This document shows, in pieces, positions 8,201 through 9,913 of a stretch of 9,913 nucleotides of DNA; positions within the stretch are counted from its first letter, which is position 1; the number at the start of each line of letters is the position of its first letter. The DNA comes from Candidatus Cloacimonadota bacterium (GTDB lineage Bacteria; Cloacimonadota; Cloacimonadia; Cloacimonadales; TCS61), in NCBI GenBank assembly GCA_030667725.1, contig DAOUVH010000024.1, forward strand, positions 1 through 9,913, in the 5' to 3' direction. The position numbers and the translations under genes were made by a program. Below the pieces are notes generated by a model that saw nothing but the letters and a program-made list of their open reading frames with translations, did not search any database and had not been told where the DNA came from.

Positions 8201-8729
8201 TTATTATAAAGTTATTGAGAATGATGAAGATGGAGAGCTTGCTTTTGATGCTGCCAGAAATTTTGCATTTGTCTGCAAAACGATGAAGGAATGGCAAAAA
8301 GCTATAGCTGCCTACCAGATAATCCTGGAACGTTGGGGAGATGAAGGATTGGAAGCAAAAACAGTTTTCGATATCGCCTTCTGCCACTTCAGAGATAAAA
8401 AATATTCTCATGCTATTGAGATGTTCACTCGTGCTATTCCTCTTCTTAAAGATAAAGAAACTCAGGCGGAAGCACAATATTGGATCGGGGAATCACTGTT
8501 TGGTATGGAAAACTATGAAGATGCAGTTTCCGAATTATTGAAGGTTGGTTATAATTATCCGCAATTCACCCAGTGGGCAGCTTCAGCTGAACTTAAAGCA
8601 GGAGAAGCTTACCAAAATATTAACCAGTTTGATAAAGCTGCTCAAATATATGAGCGGATTATCAACAAATATGGACAATACAGCCAATGGGGAACAGAAG
8701 CCAGTAATCGCTTGCAGACTTTGAAATAA
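5226..8729 (+). CDS. Large exported tetratricopeptide-repeat (TPR) protein
   Basis: A 1167-residue protein made almost wholly of paired amphipathic helices. An N-terminal signal peptide (MKKMIFILLTILSVSLWS, 1-18) has no lipobox Cys, so a soluble periplasmic or peripheral membrane location is likely. Clear TPR units include LFNDGLFDEAINEFEKVIAY (26-45), SQEAIFLIGESYREREQF (52-69) and the C-terminal run YWIGESLFGMENYEDAVSEL (1085-1104) and AGEAYQNINQFDKAAQIYER (1125-1144). The middle is more diverged but keeps the helix-turn-helix rhythm and is rich in Lys, Asp and Glu. The repeats resemble those of BamD- or CpoB-like cell-envelope scaffolds, but no catalytic domain or known partner is visible. 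The ATG at 5226 is chosen because GGAGG (5216-5220) precedes it by five bases; the in-frame GTG at 5214 overlaps that ribosome site. The gene stands alone between a divergent transporter and a repeat element. A scaffold for protein contacts is inferred from fold only. Confidence 0.85.
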   Translation: MKKMIFILLTILSVSLWSDLNFGKGLFNDGLFDEAINEFEKVIAYSPTSDDSQEAIFLIGESYREREQFVKAESAYNRLLEGFPGLLFRDKVLYYLAQAQFEQQKFNETSETLNSLIETYPNSNFSKMALSQYLECLFELKQYDNVIIKGRKIVRNYKDYHNIPDVLLWLADARLEMQMRGEGKKILDEIINDYPDHISRWKAVEKQIEITEKEEGTKKASEVLAVMLKEDMPRNYEEKLCFKLADYYVNLQDFPKAYFELSNLINKFSSSLQLDAYILKFTSVQIELKKFTDIKNDYAKYKKVFRESAKKDVYLLQIAQADFLLNNLDSANDWLNEISTDNGIILYKKQLLNADIMVASGKFTDAVKEYKKLLNNEFASRDELLLVLGDIYFEKFQQYNTAKKYYQWILTEYSANDLQDEAYYKIALCLENLDEYEGAVTELEQIDLQKVENTDLRKKITNKLEYLKKFKKRDYEMAFNNLVSSLIDNSYKTDTKELKDNLQNILITDLKDHETAIRILGDGSDPENYYRKAVLWIQIAEKYKYESKDNLADECLMKVDAITSKLDKINHADWLEEIYIRKQLLQNSELNSELLTKMKIFVENNSHNMAANEFRLQIGKYYISHNEIDNATRYFVDLVNNSAIDDVEFYNAKIHLAEYYYSKNDDAKALQYYKIADDYIKLNNPLVYFHYAVVLNELGEKKDAGDKLAFLVNNAERFEQYPKVIQYFTRALRETEDYKNAIKYHLLLPESDRTDDTYKLLANDYEKLGNNQKAKEALMHIIEKSEDDLAKLAHLQFTTNDLEMAKYTYGELAKNNKANLKYFEMLGHINFVQENYLESAVNYKKIIDKLGDNVSGYDNIRSVAKENIIALYRIENRPKAETLAKKFQKQLTDKDKNEIEVNRGIYYKKIDKKKAESIFTKLLKKKNLTSDVMIKAYFWRGIVRLEKEELDNAEADFLTVSNSIDIEMSNQAHLKLGTINFSKENYQKALSHYYKVIENDEDGELAFDAARNFAFVCKTMKEWQKAIAAYQIILERWGDEGLEAKTVFDIAFCHFRDKKYSHAIEMFTRAIPLLKDKETQAEAQYWIGESLFGMENYEDAVSELLKVGYNYPQFTQWAASAELKAGEAYQNINQFDKAAQIYERIINKYGQYSQWGTEASNRLQTLK

Positions 8730-8743
8730 AAACTTTTGTTATC

Positions 8744-8848
8744 TGTCACACTGAGTAGGAGTGAAGCGACGTATCGAAGTGTACAAAATGATTATTCAGT
8801 TTTTTATCCTTCGATACATCCGGCAGCTGCCGGACACTCAGGATGACA
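8744..8848. repeat. Intergenic inverted-repeat element with GC-rich palindrome
   Basis: A 105-base element whose ends mirror each other: TGTCACACTGAGT (8744-8756) against ACTCAGGATGACA (8836-8848), 11 of 13 paired. An inner perfect 9-bp pair, GTATCGAAG (8771-8779) with CTTCGATAC (8809-8817), encloses a 29-base AT-rich loop. The right arm also carries TCCGGCAGCTGCCGGA (8819-8834), a perfect 16-base palindrome unlike the AT-rich surroundings. The TGTCA..CTGAG / CTCAGGATGACA ends and the GAGTGAAGCGA segment resemble a dispersed intergenic repeat that I recognise from many FCB-group genomes. It fills most of the gap between the TPR gene and the next gene and has no coding capacity. It may fold in RNA, but no U-run follows, so it is not a standard terminator. 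Confidence 0.75.
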
Positions 8849-8933
8849 AATATGATATTTATTGATACAGGATTGAATAAATCAGTGAACAAAAAAGTGT
8901 ATTAGCCACAACTGAAATAATTGGAGAAATGTA

Positions 8934-9911
8934 ATGAAGCTAAAATTAGTTATTCTTGCAATATTCATCTTGTATTTTACATTATTAGCTTCTAATACAA
9001 TTATAGACACTCTCTATAGTATACCATACTTAGATGGTGATATTACCTATGATTGGGACACTCATACATTCTTTTATAATACAGGTGATACTTTTTTTAC
9101 CTGTGGAGATTATGGATTTATTAATTTTGCAACAAGTAGGGGATATTTATCATTCGATCTACCCGATACCCCGGAAGGTTATGAGATTCTACATGCAGAA
9201 ATATTCGTTCATCAATATTTTTCAGTTGGAAATGGTGTATCCGGACAATTTCCTATTTGGGATATCATCCCACTACCTGATACAACAGGTTGTATTGTAG
9301 ATCATATTAATTATGGTAATCAACTCACTCCCGATGATTGGACAGCGGGTGATCCTGGAGATCCTCAAACACTTAACTCGAATATCGGTGTTATCAGTGA
9401 TAATGCAATAGATGAATTTAAAAACCTGGAAGTAACATCTAGCATACAAGAAGACTATGATACAGGAAGAGATAAAACACAATACCGTCTTCGCTTCATG
9501 GTTAACAACGACTGGGATCAATATGGTGATGGTTTAAGATTTACTTCAGGAAATGGATATTTATATGAATGCCCATTTATTGTCTATACTTGGTGGGATG
9601 GAGTTAATAGTGCAGATAATTACGAATTATCAAATACGAATAAAATATTAAACGTATACCCGAATCCTTTTAATTCTTCTACAACCATTTCTTATCAATT
9701 AAGCTGTGATCAAAACGAACAGATAATGCTGGAGATCTATAATATCAAAGGGCAGAAAGTGGATACACTTATTCCGAGCTTGTGTCAACCGGCAGCTGCC
9801 GATCGAGGAGAAGTTATCTGGAATGCAGAAGATCAAACATCAGGAATCTATATAATTAAGATTTCTAATTTAAAAGAAAAATATGTGAAGAAAATTACAT
9901 ATTTAAAATGA
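8934..9911 (+). CDS. Secreted DNRLRE/CBM96-like beta-domain protein with C-terminal sorting domain
   Basis: A complete 325-residue exported protein. Residues 1-19 form a signal peptide (hydrophobic core LVILAIFILYFTLLA). Residues about 23-220 resemble the DNRLRE/CBM96-type beta-sandwich found in extracellular proteins. The recognisable parts are RGYLSFDLPDTPEGYEILHAE (69-89), a strand pair typical of the fold, and DGLRFTSGNGYLYECPF (199-215) near its end. Residues 237-325 form the sorting domain, with VYPNPFNSSTTISY (241-254), IYNIKGQKVDTL (268-279) and a YVKKITYLK end. It is the same domain type as in the protein coded at 2271-4265, so both probably share an export route. GGAG (8923-8926) lies seven bases before the ATG. 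It ends in TGA two bases before the window edge. Codons for residues 286-290 (PAAAD) contain a GC-rich palindrome shared with the upstream repeat. A carbohydrate- or surface-binding role is plausible, but no catalytic site is visible. Confidence 0.85.
   Translation: MKLKLVILAIFILYFTLLASNTIIDTLYSIPYLDGDITYDWDTHTFFYNTGDTFFTCGDYGFINFATSRGYLSFDLPDTPEGYEILHAEIFVHQYFSVGNGVSGQFPIWDIIPLPDTTGCIVDHINYGNQLTPDDWTAGDPGDPQTLNSNIGVISDNAIDEFKNLEVTSSIQEDYDTGRDKTQYRLRFMVNNDWDQYGDGLRFTSGNGYLYECPFIVYTWWDGVNSADNYELSNTNKILNVYPNPFNSSTTISYQLSCDQNEQIMLEIYNIKGQKVDTLIPSLCQPAAADRGEVIWNAEDQTSGIYIIKISNLKEKYVKKITYLK
9789..9801. repeat. Copy of the GC-rich palindrome core inside a coding sequence
   Basis: CCGGCAGCTGCCG here is identical over 13 bases to part of the palindrome in the intergenic element (8820-8832). 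It is read in frame as Pro-Ala-Ala-Ala plus the first base of an Asp codon. It sits in a turn of the sorting domain where the sister protein has no equivalent sequence. Confidence 0.6.
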
Positions 9912-9913
9912 AG

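Noticed and set aside
8106..8477. Open frame of 123 codons on the minus strand
   Set aside because: It is antisense to the TPR gene, Phe/Ser-rich as expected for the shadow of Lys/Glu-rich helices, and has no ribosome site or promoter.
8744..8848. Intergenic repeat as a classic rho-independent terminator
   Set aside because: The long hairpin has a 29-base loop and no U-run after either arm.
9273..9521. Minus-strand frame of 82 codons
   Set aside because: It is antisense to the secreted DNRLRE-like protein and has no supporting signals.
1..9913. CRISPR array, transposase, phage, toxin-antitoxin or tRNA gene
   Set aside because: Reading both strands showed no regularly spaced direct repeats, no recombinase or transposase motifs, and no cloverleaf with a TTCRA arm; small frames are explained by the genes opposite them.

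Overview
The window is AT-rich, and its genes sit behind good Shine-Dalgarno sequences (GGAGG, GAGGAG, AGGAAG). Two secreted proteins end in the 'NPFN' type C-terminal sorting/anchor domain used by members of the Fibrobacteres-Chlorobi-Bacteroidetes (FCB) supergroup. The phosphoglycerate dehydrogenase is the short lysine-type form known from Bacteroidetes and Entamoeba. Strong Shine-Dalgarno use argues against Bacteroidota proper, so a candidate FCB phylum such as Cloacimonadota fits best. That placement is inferred from family knowledge; no marker gene here proves it.

Layout. (1) 1-1159, minus strand: a folylpolyglutamate synthase gene (folC) cut by the left edge, preceded by a small single-pass membrane protein with a pseudopilin-like ectodomain. 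A strong intrinsic terminator lies between them, just before the folC start. (2) 1185-1304: a divergent promoter region. (3) 1305-4265, plus strand: a SerA-like D-3-phosphoglycerate dehydrogenase, then a large secreted beta-propeller/Ig protein whose reading frame is interrupted by one in-frame TAG at codon 77. (4) 4278-4314: a bidirectional terminator between convergent genes. (5) 4337-5086, minus strand: a TauE/SafE (TSUP) membrane transporter. (6) 5087-5225: a second divergent control region with an AT-only inverted repeat. (7) 5226-8729: a 1167-residue exported helical-repeat (TPR) protein. (8) 8744-8848: an intergenic inverted-repeat element containing a GC-rich palindrome. (9) 8934-9911: a secreted protein with a DNRLRE/CBM96-like beta domain and a sorting domain. 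The core of the same GC-rich palindrome is found inside the coding sequence of its sorting domain.

The genes do not form one pathway. They mix housekeeping metabolism (folate, serine), a transporter and cell-envelope or surface proteins. Two secreted proteins share the same C-terminal domain and probably use the same export and anchoring machinery, which is not encoded here. I found no CRISPR array, phage gene, transposase, tRNA or rRNA, and no convincing multi-gene novel system. The points most worth a second look are the in-frame amber codon, the propeller that splits an Ig-like domain, and the palindromic repeat that occurs both between genes and inside a coding sequence.
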